From assembly GCF_000801105.2 (NCBI RefSeq), contig NC_079514.1:33157075-33221074 (forward strand): a stretch of DNA of 64,000 bases. Reading direction: 5' to 3'. Shown here in pieces: positions 21,521-34,531 of this stretch (positions are counted from its first letter, which is position 1; each line of letters begins with the position of its first letter). Made by a program: the position numbers and the translations under genes. The DNA is from Raphanus sativus. Its lineage: Eukaryota > Streptophyta > Magnoliopsida > Brassicales > Brassicaceae. The notes beneath the pieces were generated by a model. The model had not been told where the DNA came from. It saw only the letters and a program-made list of their open reading frames with translations, and searched no databases.

Positions 21521-22751
21521 TATTTTTTTTTTGTCGTCGACTTTACAGACCAAGAGGACTCTGCGTCCATATGCACGACAAAGGTCGGTTGCTGCCTAGC
21601 AGATTTTGCAAGACTGTCGGCCTTCTGATTCTTTGTGCGGGGGACGTAAATAATATCCGAGCTGTGAAAACTCCCTTTCAAAGTCTCGATATCTGATAGA
21701 TAAGTTGCAAAATCAGGTCATTCTTCTGGTTCCGAAACCATCTTCACCAATTGAGAACAATCCGTCGCAAATGTAACCCTGTATTGTCTAAGATTCTTCA
21801 TACACTCCATAGCCCAAAGTAAAGCCTCAATCTCTGAGTGTAAAGGAGATAGAGAAGCCCTTACATTTCGTGCGCCCATAAGTCCATCAAAACCTCAAGG
21901 GTGCTATACCACCCTTGCCCTGAGAATCTCTCTTTGTCCTTCCAGGATCCATCAACAAAACACCACCGTCCTGGAATTGATGGTAGTTCCAAGAGGTGTT
22001 GACCTGTTACCGGTGTAGGGATTATCTGAGCCTCCTTCCAAAGCTTCGATTCTGTTTCCGCTAATTTTAGTGTATCCATATGATCAATATCCAAATTGCT
22101 AAAAACCTTGTTGTTCCGTCCTTTCCAGATATACCATAATATCCACGCAAACTGATCATCCTCTAATTTCGGAAGAACCCTCCAGAATAAGTAGTCCATA
22201 TTTGTGAAAATAGACTCAGTGGGAAAGATGGTGTGATTCGATGGAATCTGGGACAGTGCCCAAACCTGACGCGCTGGAGGACATTCAAAAAATACATGAT
22301 TAATTGATTCCTCCGAAGTGCCACATCGATCACAATATAGATCCCCTGATAATCCACGTGAGTGCAAATTCTTCCTTACTGAAATACATCCTGACACTAT
22401 TTGCCATAAAAAATGTTTTATCTTTGGTGGACAGCGAATTTTCCAGCAATGCGCCTTAATAAAATCAACTGTCGGCCCAAATAATGGTGAAGATTTGGCT
22501 GTATCCGGATATACCTTCTCTACCTCATACCCAGATGTTACTGAATATTTTCCATTCTGAGTAAAATGCCATCCATCCCTGTCTACCCTGCGAAACCTAC
22601 TCAATGGTATGCTTTCAATAATGCTGACATCATTGGGATCCACCAAAGCCCTGATTGCCTGTGAATTCCAGATACGTAAATCTGGATCAATAAGTTGATC
22701 TACTGTGAGATCGGGGTGACTGAGAACATGATTTTTATTTGCTGGTCTCGG
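21521..22751 (-). mobile_element. 5'-truncated LINE (non-LTR retrotransposon)
   Basis: A minus-strand LINE 3' end with an A tail (T run at 21523-21532 on the plus strand) flanked by a 12-bp direct duplication AAGATATTTGAT (21509-21520 and 22752-22763). The duplication and tail fix both boundaries and show target-primed insertion of a 5'-truncated copy. It encodes only the C-terminal part of ORF2. Confidence 0.88.
21545..22730 (-). pseudogene. LINE ORF2 C terminus: zf-RVT and RNase H-like
   Basis: From the 5' side: HPDLTVDQLIDPDLRIWN and WHFTQNGKYSVTSGY, the linker after the reverse transcriptase; then the zf-RVT domain, KIRCPPKIKHFLWQIVSGCI, LYCDRCGTSEESINHVFFEC; then CFVDGSWKD, the start of an RNase H-like domain with its DGS motif. 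The main open frame is 22646-21861. Shortly before its end a frame change near 21895 is needed to continue into SLSPLHSEIEALLWAMECMK, and VPRTKNQKADSLAK near 21620, the typical end of plant LINE RNase H. The reverse transcriptase itself is missing, so the copy is dead. Confidence 0.85.
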
Positions 22752-22763
22752 AAGATATTTGAT

Positions 22764-23170
22764 ATTTGTTTTACTAGAAGTCGATCATAAAGTGGGAAAA
22801 TCCATGGTTAAAGAGGGACAATTTGCTTCAATTTTCAACATGTTTCTTTTCAGTTTAATGAATTTTTGGAATCGCAATAGATAACTATTTTTCATATTTT
22901 TCTTTTTCATTATAAATAATTTAGTCAATCTCAATTAAAATATTGGTACGGTTTTTTAAATTATCTCATAAATATTATTATTACGGTTTTAAAACCAAGC
23001 AAAGAAAGCATCCGCTTTCAGCTTCCAATTTTACAAAATATAACCTTTAGAAACGGCTTATATATCTAAAAAATATACAAAACTAGCCATTTTTCACTTT
23101 TTCAACTGTGGTTTTAAGTGAAAATGCAAATTTCAAGACCGGTTATGATTACATGTAAAAACTAAAAACA
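22764..23170. other. AT-rich, no gene seen
   Basis: Low-complexity AT-rich sequence between the LINE and a Stowaway-like repeat. Confidence 0.4.
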
Positions 23171-23423
23171 TACTTCTTCTATTTTAAAATACATAAAGTT
23201 CTAGGATTGTGCACAATTATTAAGAAACTTGTTTTTTTATCTAAAAATATCATTAAATATAAATTAAAAATTATTTAACCAATCACAAAATGAATTATAA
23301 AATGTCTTTAGCTACAAAATATCTATAAAATTAAAAAGTACATTGATATATAAAAACAACATCTATTTTAAAACATAAAAAAAACTCTCTAAAACATTAT
23401 TTTTTTAGAAACGAAGGATGTAT
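23171..23423. mobile_element. Stowaway-like MITE, degenerate
   Basis: Left end TACTTCTTCTATTTTAAAATA; the right end, reverse-complemented, reads TACATCCTTCGTTTCTAAAA. These resemble the TA plus CTCCCTCCGTTTC Stowaway terminus with several changes. The element is AT-rich and non-coding. Confidence 0.4.
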
Positions 23424-25168
23424 GATTATTGTTGGTTTTTCTAAAAGCGCTTATGATTATTGTTGTCAACATGACGCACACGCATATAATTTATGGGGAT
23501 AACCAATAACGGTATACATAATGTTTTTAAAAATAATAAACGATACATAAACTAATGTTGTTAACATGATGCACACGCATAATCAGTCTAGCTTTTATCT
23601 CTATGATATAGTTTTCAGAGAAATAACGATAATAATTTGTACACACACTAACACACGTATGAGAGTGTATACTAAATTATTGTATTTCATAAAATGTTTA
23701 TTTCCACCACATGTATCCAACTATGGATGGCCTTGAACTATAAGTTCAATATTAGCATACATTTCATCAACTTAAAAATCAAAATAAAAGGGAAAAGAGA
23801 ACAAATTGAGTAGTCCAAAAAAATACAGATTGGCTGAAATTATTCTCGAATAATAATACAACATGTCTGCCTTTTAATTTATCAAAATAATAATATTTCC
23901 GCCTTTTGCCTTTTCATCTGCTAAGTTTTGTTAAAATAATTTTACATATACAATAATAAAAAAGAAAAGACACACACACCACATATATATATATATATAT
24001 ATATCCGTACGACAGGAAAAATTGTATATTAGCATAATGATATATTAGATCTCTACCAATTTAATTGGGCTCCAAGCGTTTATATTAGTTAAATCTTTTG
24101 TAGGTCTTCAAACTTGGAATATTAGTCATTTAGCATTTACGAAGAAAACTAATTAGAAATATTATCCATTCTTTCAATAATCATTTTTTCAAATGTTTAA
24201 AGCTTGTATTCTTAACTCAAATGAAACGATACCATCTCTTGTATAATAAATTAATAAAATAACAAACATTATCAAATTCATTAGTTTGAAAAGAAATATA
24301 GTTTCGTGATCTTTTTAAAAAAATTAATTATGTGATTCTTTTTAGTTTACCACGTCATATAATTCAAGAATTGTCCTATCGTTTATCCCAGTTTGTATGA
24401 AAGTTTTTCAAGAATCGTTTTAAAAATTATCGACTAATCCTACAAATCATCACAATTGCTTTTCTTTTTTTGTTCTAAATCAGTAGTTTAAGTTTGGCTT
24501 CATAGATATTCAATTATCTCTTCTTTTTGTATTTTTGATCAGTTTTCTTTTGTATTTCTTCTATAATGTTTTCAGAACTTTTCACATATATCAGTTTAGT
24601 ATGAAACAATAGTAAGTATATATCCATTTGAAAATAAAATATCATATTTATATACAAACATCAGTGCTATGAAACAGATGATAAAACCAGCTCTTGAAAT
24701 TTTTATCAACGCATTTAAATTTTGTTTCGAATTTGTTGTCATCCTATTTTGAAAATGTAGATTTATTAATTTTATTTGTTATTTTAGTCTATGTTTTACA
24801 CCAAAGCGATAAATAATTTCATCTTTTGGTTGTATCCAAAAAAAAATTGAGACTTTATGAAACTAAAAGATGTGTTACATAAATAAAACAAATGATAAGG
24901 TCAATAGCAACAGTCTGTGTGGGAAGAAAAAGTATGTTCTACATTATCATTGATTTAAGAACTCTTGGCTCAATTACTCGAGGTTATCAATCATGAAGTT
25001 TGTTGATTCTAAAACAAAAAGAAGAGAGAAAAAAACAAAACAAAGCAAGAGCTATGATCCTAGATTTTTCCTTTGGCCCTCTTGGTTCTCTTTTATGTTT
25101 ATAAATTTATAGTAAGTTAACAAAAAGAAAAGCAATGAGCTTTTCATATGAATTTTTCTTTTAAACGA
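23424..25168. other. AT-rich intergenic, short duplication and AT microsatellite
   Basis: GTTGTCAACATGACGCACAC at about 23461 is repeated with two changes at about 23558 (GTTAACATGATGCACAC). An (AT)n microsatellite lies at about 23984-24004. No coding frame supported. Confidence 0.45.
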
Positions 25169-25726
25169 AAAGCGCATTGGGTCAATTTGCTCTATATTCA
25201 TAGCAAGCAGAAAAATCAAAGAAGTAACCATGTATGACTTTTATGGGGAAGTGTGTCTGTTTACCACAAAAGTGGACAAAAATCTCCTTCTACGCGCGTG
25301 ATAGTCTGTTTGACGCATTGTGCACAATTAACTAACTATACTATACTATACTATTTTAAAAATAGTATAGAAAACAAATTGATACCAATACTATAAAAAA
25401 GATTATATATTTGGTTAGTTTACACTTATATTTCTATTATTCGATTTTACAATAGAATGTAACACATTAACATAATATATAACAATGTTACTTATTTCTA
25501 TGTTTGGAAATGGTTTCGGAAAATCTCCTATACGCTCCTTTGATCTTATGTACCCATTTTCTATAATTTTATTTTTGATCAAAACCCAAAATCCCAAATC
25601 AAATCCTCCCTCCTTTTCAAAACTATACCCTAACCCCCCCTCCCCCCCCCCATGGATTAGTGAACCCATGGGCAAGTATTTAACTTCTACACCTTTCAAA
25701 TTTGGAAATCAAATAACTCTAAACTC

Positions 25727-25791
25727 TGAAACCTAAACCCAAATCATATACCCTAAACCCTATACTCAAACCATAAACCATAAACCCAAAA
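25727..25791. repeat. Telomere-like (CCCTAAACC) array 1 in copy A
   Basis: Degenerate plant telomere-type heptamers (ACCCTAAACCC, AACCATAAACC) forming the front of the first internal unit. Confidence 0.7.
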
Positions 25792-26165
25792 GAGGAGGAT
25801 TTCCGATTTGTGAAGAAGCTAGTGGCATTGTCAATAAATTTGAGGGATTAGTAAAAAACCACCATAAGAAGTAGAGGAGAAGATGAAACATACTATATTA
25901 CAATCATTAAATAGTATAGTCGTCCAATGTAAGAGGATACACCATTAGCAAAGGGATGATGGAGGTGATGAAGTAGGGGGAAAAATACCACAAGAATTGG
26001 AGAAAAAGAAGAGACAATGGGAATAGATGATGAAACAATGATTGGCGACATTGCTGGAAGACAAGACATAGAGATTATGTAACAGTACACATCGTTGTGT
26101 ACTATTCAAATTTATCAAATAGTATAGTTCGACGTAGTGTATACAGTTCATTTTCTACACTAGCT

Positions 26166-26358
26166 CTAAACCCAAACCCTAAACCCAAACCATATATCCT
26201 AAACCCAAACCCTAAACTTAAACCCAAACCATAATCCAAACCATATACCCTAAACCCAAACCATATACCCTAAACCCAAATCCTAAACCCAACAATGTAT
26301 CCAAACCATATATCCTAAACCCTAAACCCAAACCATAAACCCTAAACCCTAAACCCAA
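26166..26358. repeat. Telomere-like array 2 in copy A
   Basis: About 190 bp of CCCTAAACCC, CCAAACCATATACC and related heptamer-derived units at the front of the second internal unit. A frame across it encodes a glycine/leucine repeat on the minus strand and is not a gene. Confidence 0.8.
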
Positions 26359-27076
26359 AGGAGGAGGATTTCCGATTTGTGAAGAAACTAGTGGCATTGT
26401 CAATAAATTTGAGGGATTAGTAAAAAAACACAATAAGAAGTAGAGGAGAAGATGAGACATACTATACTATAATCATTAAATAGTAGAGTCGAGTAGTGTA
26501 AGAAGATACACCATTAGCAAAGGGATGATGGAGGTGTAGTCGGAATTGATGAAGTAGGAGAAAAAAAATACCCAGAAGAATTGGAGAAAAAGAAGAGACG
26601 GTGGAAAGAGGTAAGGAAACAATGATTGGCGACATTACTGAAAGACAAGACATAGAGATGATGTAACAGTACACATCGTGGTGTACTATTCTATGTTTAT
26701 CAAATAGTATGTTCGACGAAGTGTATACTGTTCATCTTCTCCACTAGCTCTACGCATCCTCTGATTCTTAATCCCATATATATTGGATAGTAGTAAAATT
26801 GTAAACCCAAACAAAGATATGAAGAAAAAATCAAACACTTGGTGGATATGATAATTATACGTCGTGTAACGTATGGTTTCATAAACTTGTAAATAATCAT
26901 TGAATAAAAGAAAAAAAAAACAAAGATCAAGTGAGAGTGAGAATGAACAGGAATAAAGGGTAATTTTTGTCATTATACATATTATATAAAGAATATCGTA
27001 GCACTCCGTTCACTATGGTTACCGCCTCAATTCTAATTGTACTATAGTCATGCGTCCAAATTTCCCAAAGCGCATT

Positions 27077-28065
27077 TGGGTCCAAAATCTAACAAAAAGG
27101 GAAAACTAGTTTATGGTGGTATCTAGCCTGGTTATTCCACTCATGTCTTTTTGGCAGTTTTCCAAACCGCAAAAACATTTTTTTTTTCTTTTCAATACAT
27201 AGAACTTATATACTAGTTGAGTATTTGTCCATTTAAAATATACACTATGATCAGCTATGTTTGAACGCCTTGCTAAAACCTTCATTGAATCAAATCACCT
27301 CAGATTAAAGCACCACCTTAGTTTACCACCTATCGATCTTCGAAGAAAAACTCAAAATTATAGAATTAACTACATACTAATTTTTTTTGTTTCCAAACTT
27401 CACTCATGATTGTCTCTTATGCTCAACATAGACAATATCGTATAATCTAATAAAAAGTTGGACATGAAATTACGAAAACTCTAACATTTATGTGGTCTTG
27501 ATGATGATAACAGTGATAACAATTTTCAGTTCAATTTAGCTTGTATCATAGACAAAACCTAAAAGAGATTAATTTTAAAAGCTAATCCAATTTTTTTTAG
27601 AGAGCGAGAATCTTAATTCGTTAGAGATACTTTTGGATACACATTCGTATTTTGGTTTTATTAGTTGTTTCTTTTTCTCTATAATTCCAAAGAGATAGTG
27701 AGATCCCATTTTCTGAACCTTTTGGTCGATAATTCTATGGACAAACTTAGCTGTTCTTGTTCCTTGCCTTTTTACTCATTAATCATCAAAGCTTCTGTTA
27801 CAATAGTCAATAATAATAATATTTTTCCAAAAAAAAAACATATATATTTTTCCCTTTTACGTAAATTATAAGTCATATTTGTACGTGGAAACTTTTATCA
27901 TTGAACTACTAAGACTTCACACCATCGTATTGTGTAATCGCGAGAGAAATAACAAAAAGAATTTGAAGCTTAAAACAAAACTGAATTGAAGCAAATACTA
28001 GTCTGATAATTATTTTTATTAATATGTCAATAAGTTATTACAAATCTCTAAAAACCTATATATAA
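27077..28065. other. AT-rich intergenic, no gene seen
   Basis: No coding frame with a recognisable domain. The lone 68-codon frame at 27665-27871 looks random. Confidence 0.4.
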
Positions 28066-31000
28066 CTAGATATGAGCCCGTTGCATTGTAACGGTTTTGT
28101 TTGATGTTTTAATTTAATAGAAAACATAAAATAATAATAATTTTATTATATAGTTTTATGATTAATTTGCATATGTTGTGTGAGATTTACTTTATAACTA
28201 AAAATTTGTAATGGTACATAGATGAATTGTTATCAACTTTTTACTTGGATTAAAAAAATATTATACCTAAATTTTTGAATTGAACCCAACCCAAAATAAG
28301 ATATTAAATGAAAAATAAAAAAATAAAAAGTCGAATAACGCCAATCAAGTAAATGATAACATTATACATTTTCTTATGTACTAATCTAATATTTTATTAA
28401 ATAAGTTTTTTGAAATTTATTTTGCTAGAATTTGTTTTTTAAAAAGGGAAGATGTTCTATTTTATAAATATCCTTTTTATTTATAATAAAAATAAAAAAA
28501 ATAATATTAAATACTCCTTTACATTTTTGATTAGGATTTTAGAAATAGAAAATTACTGTTATACAACCTTATACAATTATCTTCTCTTTAGAATTTTAGA
28601 AATAAATAAATTACTATAAAATAATTATTTCTAGTTACTAATAAATAATTTTAAAATTACTCTTTTTAAAATTTATATCAATACTAATTTTACACTTCTT
28701 TTTTTAAATTAATAACTTTTCGTATCATGTTCATTATCAAATTCTCTATTAAATTTTTATCAAATAAGTTTTTACAGTTATCTTTTGGTTATAACTTAAA
28801 ATATGATACAAATCTCTTTTGTTTAGGATTTTGTTTTAAGAAAAAAAGAAAAACAACTATTAGATATTCTTTTACAGTATTTTAGGGTTTTAGAAAAATA
28901 AATTAATATTACATAATAATTTACAATTATATTCTTTTAGGATTTAGAAAAATAAAATTACTATGAAATGATTATTTCAAGTTAATATTAACTATTTTGC
29001 CATTTTCAAAAGTTTCCATTTTCAAAATTTGTTTTTTAAATATCACTAATATTTTTACATTTTTAAAGTAATGACAGATTTTTATTGATACATTCACAAT
29101 CTAATTTTTTAATCGAGACATGTTATAGTGATATCGAGTGGAATATTTAAAGTTATTTTTTGTTTATATTTTTTTAACAAAAAAATATTAAAAATGAAAG
29201 TTAGTTATAAGAAAATAAAATTAATTTTACATTTTTATTTTATAAAGAAATTTAGAAAAGGAAAATTAATAATTTGATAATTAATTTTTTCTTTAAGATT
29301 TTTATACACATAAATTGGTTTTTATAAAAAAAATTATGTTTAGTTAAAATTATATATTTGTCTTATATGTACAAATACATATTCATCATATCCACACATA
29401 CTCATGTACAACAACAACTTCATAATTAAAAAAATTATGTTAGCATCATAAGATGTAACAACGATGATAAAAAAAACTGAGTTGTATAAAGAAATTTAAA
29501 GAAAATACTCATGTAATATATTTCACATAAATAATATTGTATTTTGTAAAAATAATATGAGGAAATTAAACCTAAATATAGATGTGAAATATATGTAACT
29601 TTTGTCATAATTGTTTAACATACAATCTCTATAATATTATTTGAGAAGTCAGTTTCTTATGTGTCGCGTTCACGTTAATTCTCACGATGGTTGATTACAC
29701 GAATACCCTTAATGAATTAATCATATCTATACCAAATTATCATTACTAAAAATTGTTTAGTTTCCTTTTTATTAATAAAGCTTTAATTATCCTTTTTATT
29801 ATAGTTTATTTATTTTATCAACCCATATATAATAAAAAGGAAATATCTACAAAATATATAGATTTTTTAATACAAAAACGAATTTTTTTTTCTTAATTTA
29901 TATTTTCCCTAAAAACATAAATAAAAAAGTGAATATCTAATAATTTTCAAAATATATAGGTGTATATATATAATTTACAAAATAAAATAGTTAAGATAAT
30001 TTTTAAGAAAACATATTTTATGATGATTATTTTTTTGATTAAATGATTTAAAGAAAATTAATTTCAAACAATGTAAAGTGATCATCTAATATCATTAAGA
30101 AAATTTATAAATTAAAATTAAAATTTTACCTAATTTTCATTGATAAAATTATAAAATGTATTCGCAATTCTAAACAAGTTATGATTTACCAATTATTAGG
30201 AATTAGTTGTCTTATAAATATTCATATATATACATGAATTTTCAAATATTATAAAATATGTTCATGAATGTAACTACAACATTTTCTGTGTGTTTCTATC
30301 TTTAAAAAAATAAACTTACCAAATTTTATAAGATTTATAAAATGTATTAGAAATATAAAAGGATGAACGGGTCTAAATTAAGCTAAAAATAGTAATCCAA
30401 TTATAATCTTATTAAAGTTAAAAAAATAGTTGTTCAATTTGAAATAATAGATGCGAAAACATACCCACAATGAAAACTTGAACTGTCCAAATATTAAGTT
30501 TGAAATAAGATACCTAATTAAGATGAAAACATATGTATTAACAATTATTATGATTTGATTATTTTATAAGTATTTATTCCCGTGCATGAGCACGGGAGAA
30601 TCACCTAGTTATATATTAAAAATGAAAGTTGGTTAATTATAAGAAATTAATAAGAGTAATTTTACAATTTTCTTTAGTTTAGACTTTAAAAAGGAATATT
30701 ATTTATTTAATAGTTAGTTTTTATTAAATCATTTATTGTACTTGTTGGATTTCATAATTCGGTTTTGTTTAATATTTGTTTCTTGAAAGTTAATATTTAT
30801 CTTTTATAATCCTCTTTTTTAATATCTTTAAAAACAAAATTATAAAAAACTTTTTTAAAAAGTAATTATTTTAAAATAGATTTCTTACAATTATTATTTT
30901 TTTGTTTAGGCTTAAAAAAAAGAAATTATGATCAATTTTTCAACAATATATAATTGTAAAAAACAATATAATAGTAATTTTTATAAAATCCTAAAAAGAA

Positions 31001-31659
31001 CCATAAAAGACTATTTTGTAATGATTTTTTTTCTAAACCTATTTAAATCATAAAAAAAGAGAATTGTATAGTCTTTTAGACATGTCACAATTTTTTAAAA
31101 AATATTAACAAATAAATAATTACTTTAAATTAGTTTTTTACAATTATTTTTTTTGTTTAGAATTAAAAAATGAAAACTACTATCAAACATATTTAAAAAC
31201 ATATAATGTAAAATACTAAAACTGGTAATTTTGTAACTTTCCTTTTTTAAAAATTCGAAATCATAAATATAACTTTAAAAGACTATTTTTGTAATGATAA
31301 TTTTCCTTTTTCTTAATTTCTTTTAAATCCTTAAAAAAAGAATTATATCATATTTTGACACATTTCACAATATTAAAAATTTATTGACACATGTCGTAAT
31401 CAAAAAATTAAAATTACATCATATATTTTAACAATATATAATATAAAAATGGTAATTTGTAAATTTTCCTTTTCTAAAAATACTAATTCATAAATTGAAT
31501 TTTAAAATGTTTTTGTAATGGAAATTTTCCTTTTTCTTAATCTTTTTTAAATCCTTTAAAAAAGAATTGTATCATATTTTTGACACATGTAATAATCTTG
31601 AAAAAAATTTAACACTTGTCACAATGTAACTTTGAATAACCAAACTTTATATAATAAGA
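28066..31659 (-). mobile_element. Probable Helitron hosting a nested Helitron
   Basis: On the minus strand the 3' end is hairpin CCGTTACAATGCAACGG then GCTCATATCTAG at 28066 next to host T. A matching 5' end, TCTTATTATATAAAGTTTGG, follows host A at 31660. The span is 3.6 kb, very AT-rich and non-coding; about 0.98 kb of it is a second, nested Helitron. The 3' end is well supported; the 5' end is the less certain part. Confidence 0.5.
29626..30608 (+). mobile_element. Nested non-autonomous Helitron
   Basis: Starts TCTCTATAATATTATTTGAG after host A and ends with hairpin CCCGTGCATGAGCACGGG, AGAATCACCTAG, then host T. Its 983 bp contain no coding frame. It lies in opposite orientation inside the larger element. 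Confidence 0.7.
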
Positions 31660-33200
31660 TTTCTACTTTCCACGACTATCCAACTATCTTATGAAAACAG
31701 ACCCTTAATAAACATATCAAGAAATCGATACATAATGGTATCATTGATTGAAGTTAGGAGACTTTTTTGTCATGGCTATATAGCTAACAAGTTTTCTGGT
31801 AAAAGCAGGTTTTAATTTGAGGAAAAGAGATCAAACTACACAAATTGCAGATATGTAACACTTGCTTTTAACATAATTTTCTTAAACTACACAGTTGTTT
31901 TTTTACCAACAAGCATTATACTCTTTAATAAATCTTGGTGATGTTTACGTGGATCTAAAGAGAGATTGGTATGAGATGCGTCTAGTTTTCCTTAAAATTA
32001 TGAGCCAAATTTCTTATAAATATACCACAAACTGGTTTTGAAATAACTTAAGACCCAACTTAGTGAGAGGCTGATAATGACTATTCTTTTCAAACCCACT
32101 TGAAGATAATGGGCAAAGAGTGGTTTACCAATGAGTATATATCCGAATAAGTTTGATAAAAAAAAATATCCGAATAAGTAAACATCAGGCGGATACCCAT
32201 TTTCAATATTTATTTAATACATAAGGATCAATTTTCTCAAAAAGAATAGGGATAATTTGTAAACTACTCCATTAATAGTTTTAAATTTGAAAATAACACC
32301 ACATCTATTATATTTTTTGAAAACTATATCTATGTGAATTGATATTTTTAACCAGATTAGATATTTCAATATTAAAATATAAATACGAAATTAATAAAAT
32401 AATGTTATTATAATTATATATGTTTAAGATAAGTTTATCTGTTGAGATAAATATGTTATTTTGCCATTTAAAGTTTTACAATAAAAAATCATCACTTTCC
32501 ATAGTAACATACAAAATAACATGTTATAGCCGTTTCTGTTGCTGTTGATAGTCTGTATTGGAAGGAAAGAAGCAGTGTTTTGTGGAGGAAGCAACATTAT
32601 GTCTGACCAAAGATGTTTTGGAAATTTTCATGTGCATACGCTTATATCTATGCATCTTCATGGTACCATTCTATAAATATTACAACAAATATATATATAT
32701 ATATATAATATCGAAGCCGCATAAAGGAATCCAGTTCCTGCAATTCAGAATCCATCAAGCCGCATAAACGACACTTACGCCGAATTTGAACAGAATCAAA
32801 GTTCTTCAAAGGTATAGAACATCTATCTCTCCAGACTTAACGATCCGTTCATCCCTATACTTTTTTGATAAGCGGATTCCCTTCTACCAGTAGCTGAAAT
32901 ACCTTTCTTTTCTTTTATCTTTTATGGAATTTTCGTGTCTTGTTTATTTTTTTAGGCATGCTTCTAAATTCTTTTTAGAAATTTCAGATACAAAACAAAT
33001 CACAGGTTTCCAGCCTGTACTTACCTTAACTCAGCCAAATCACACAACAAAACCACACTGTATTTCTCTCTATTCGCGCAGAGAAAAGCATCGGGTGAAA
33101 TAGTCATAGTGGCACATCGCGTGTGACCAGCAAGAGTCGACCTCAGCCTACAGTTTGATATGTTCTACACTTTTACGATTTTGTATTAGCTTGTAATCAC
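31660..33200. other. AT-rich intergenic, no gene seen
   Basis: No supported gene. It includes an (AT)n microsatellite at about 32690-32708. The segment 32880-33130 is less AT-rich but has no recognisable frame. Confidence 0.4.
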
Positions 33201-33215
33201 TAAGACATTGTACCG

Positions 33216-33420
33216 TTATTCGAGACATTCTAATTCATTGCCCAACCTATCTATACTAAAATCTTTGTGAACCATCTGAACCACATCTTCAAACTTCAAA
33301 CCTTCGTTAATGGTAAATAATTTACCTCTTTTTGTACTCACCATGAATTTCTTTGATTCTTTATTCACCTTCCATGCTCCAAAAACTCCAGTATATGCAG
33401 CATGATTTTCCAAAAAAGAA
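33216..33420 (-). pseudogene. Fragment resembling a MULE transposase N terminus
   Basis: The C-terminal part of a minus-strand open frame reads VFGAWKVNKESKKFMVS and LFTINEGLKFEDVVQMVHKD, FSIDRLGNELECLE. The pattern G.W......W.F.V..........EG..Y.DLV.MV..DF.I is typical of the N-terminal (PB1-like) region of plant Mutator-like transposase genes. No zinc finger or transposase core follows, so it is a fragment at most. The upstream part of the frame is not convincing. Confidence 0.4.
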
Positions 33421-33569
33421 AAACAAAACAAAACTATTTTCAGAATAAAATAGAAACATAAATAAAAACACAAATCTGATTCATGAATTAACAAACCTCT
33501 GAATGAGATCATAGGAAGAATTTGTGAAACTAGTGAAAGGAAAAGTTTTTTCAGAAATGGAGGGTACAA

Positions 33570-34523
33570 AGAAGAATAAAATGAGATGTTGTCTTGAAGG
33601 TTTTCTTGTTTTTTTTTTCTTTTCTAAAACATAAAAAGATTTAAAATATATGAAAATAATATTTTGTAGATATTCTACACAATTCTTTCTTAAAAACATC
33701 TTATTTTTGTTAAAACCATTACTTTAAGTATAAAATAAATTATCATGATAAATAACTTAAAATCGTGTAATTTTCAAATTAATATCTTATTTAAGTATAT
33801 TTCTCTAAATTTTCCCAAGAATATAACATTTATAAAGATTTATATATTTTTAATTAACAAATCTTCATATTATTTTCAAAATTTTGCAAAAAATATTGAT
33901 AATCGTATTAAAAATATAATACTTAATTAATTTATAAATTTTTAAGTTAATTAATATTTCATTCTACATTTATATTTTAAAACTAAAATTAATTTATAAA
34001 AAAATAAGAAAATATTTATGGTCATAATCTTATAAATGAACTAATATTATAAGTTTTTTTGTTTAGATCATTTGGTGTTCGGGATACATACTTAATAATA
34101 TATATGTGTTCTAACATAAGTATTTTAAAACAAAACAAATAGAGTAATTATATAGAATAATAAAAAAATTATTTTTGTTTTTATAAAAAAAATTCTAAAA
34201 TTTATAAAATTACATATATTTTTTAATATCAAAGAAAATAAAATATTTTGTAGTCTTGTTAATTTTTTATATTTATCAATTTTAGAAAGTATTAATTTAT
34301 AAAATACAATATCAAAATTTGTTATTTTTTAAAAACACCAATATTTGTTCTTTTAGAAACTCAATCCATAGTAATTTGAAATATAGTTTTACTTTATAGA
34401 AAATGGATATTCATATCGTCTCTATGTTCATCCTCATTACAACAGTAATTATACAAATAATAATAACAATAAATTACACATGCGAACAAAAAGAAGTAAT
34501 TAATGAATAATCGAAAAGCAATA
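33570..34523. other. Very AT-rich intergenic
   Basis: No supported gene or clear repeat boundary. Confidence 0.4.
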
Positions 34524-34531
34524 GATCAATG

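Larger units (their letters stand above)
25179..27066. mobile_element. Mutator-like element carrying telomere-like arrays, copy A
   Basis: Flanked by a perfect 10-bp direct duplication AAAGCGCATT (25169-25178 and 27067-27076). Ends are GGGTCAATTTGC and, as reverse complement of the right end, GGGAAATTTGGAC, so the terminal repeats are short and imperfect. The interior has two tandem copies (offset about 562 bp) of a unit made of a telomere-like CCCTAAACCC array followed by about 380 bp containing GAGGAGGATTTCCGATTTGT. No transposase frame. A second copy of the family is at 47908-48900. Confidence 0.8.

Noticed and set aside
26166..26460. Possible true telomere or chromosome-end fusion site
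   Set aside because: The heptamers are degenerate, short, and lie inside a Mutator-like element with a target duplication, so they travelled with the element.
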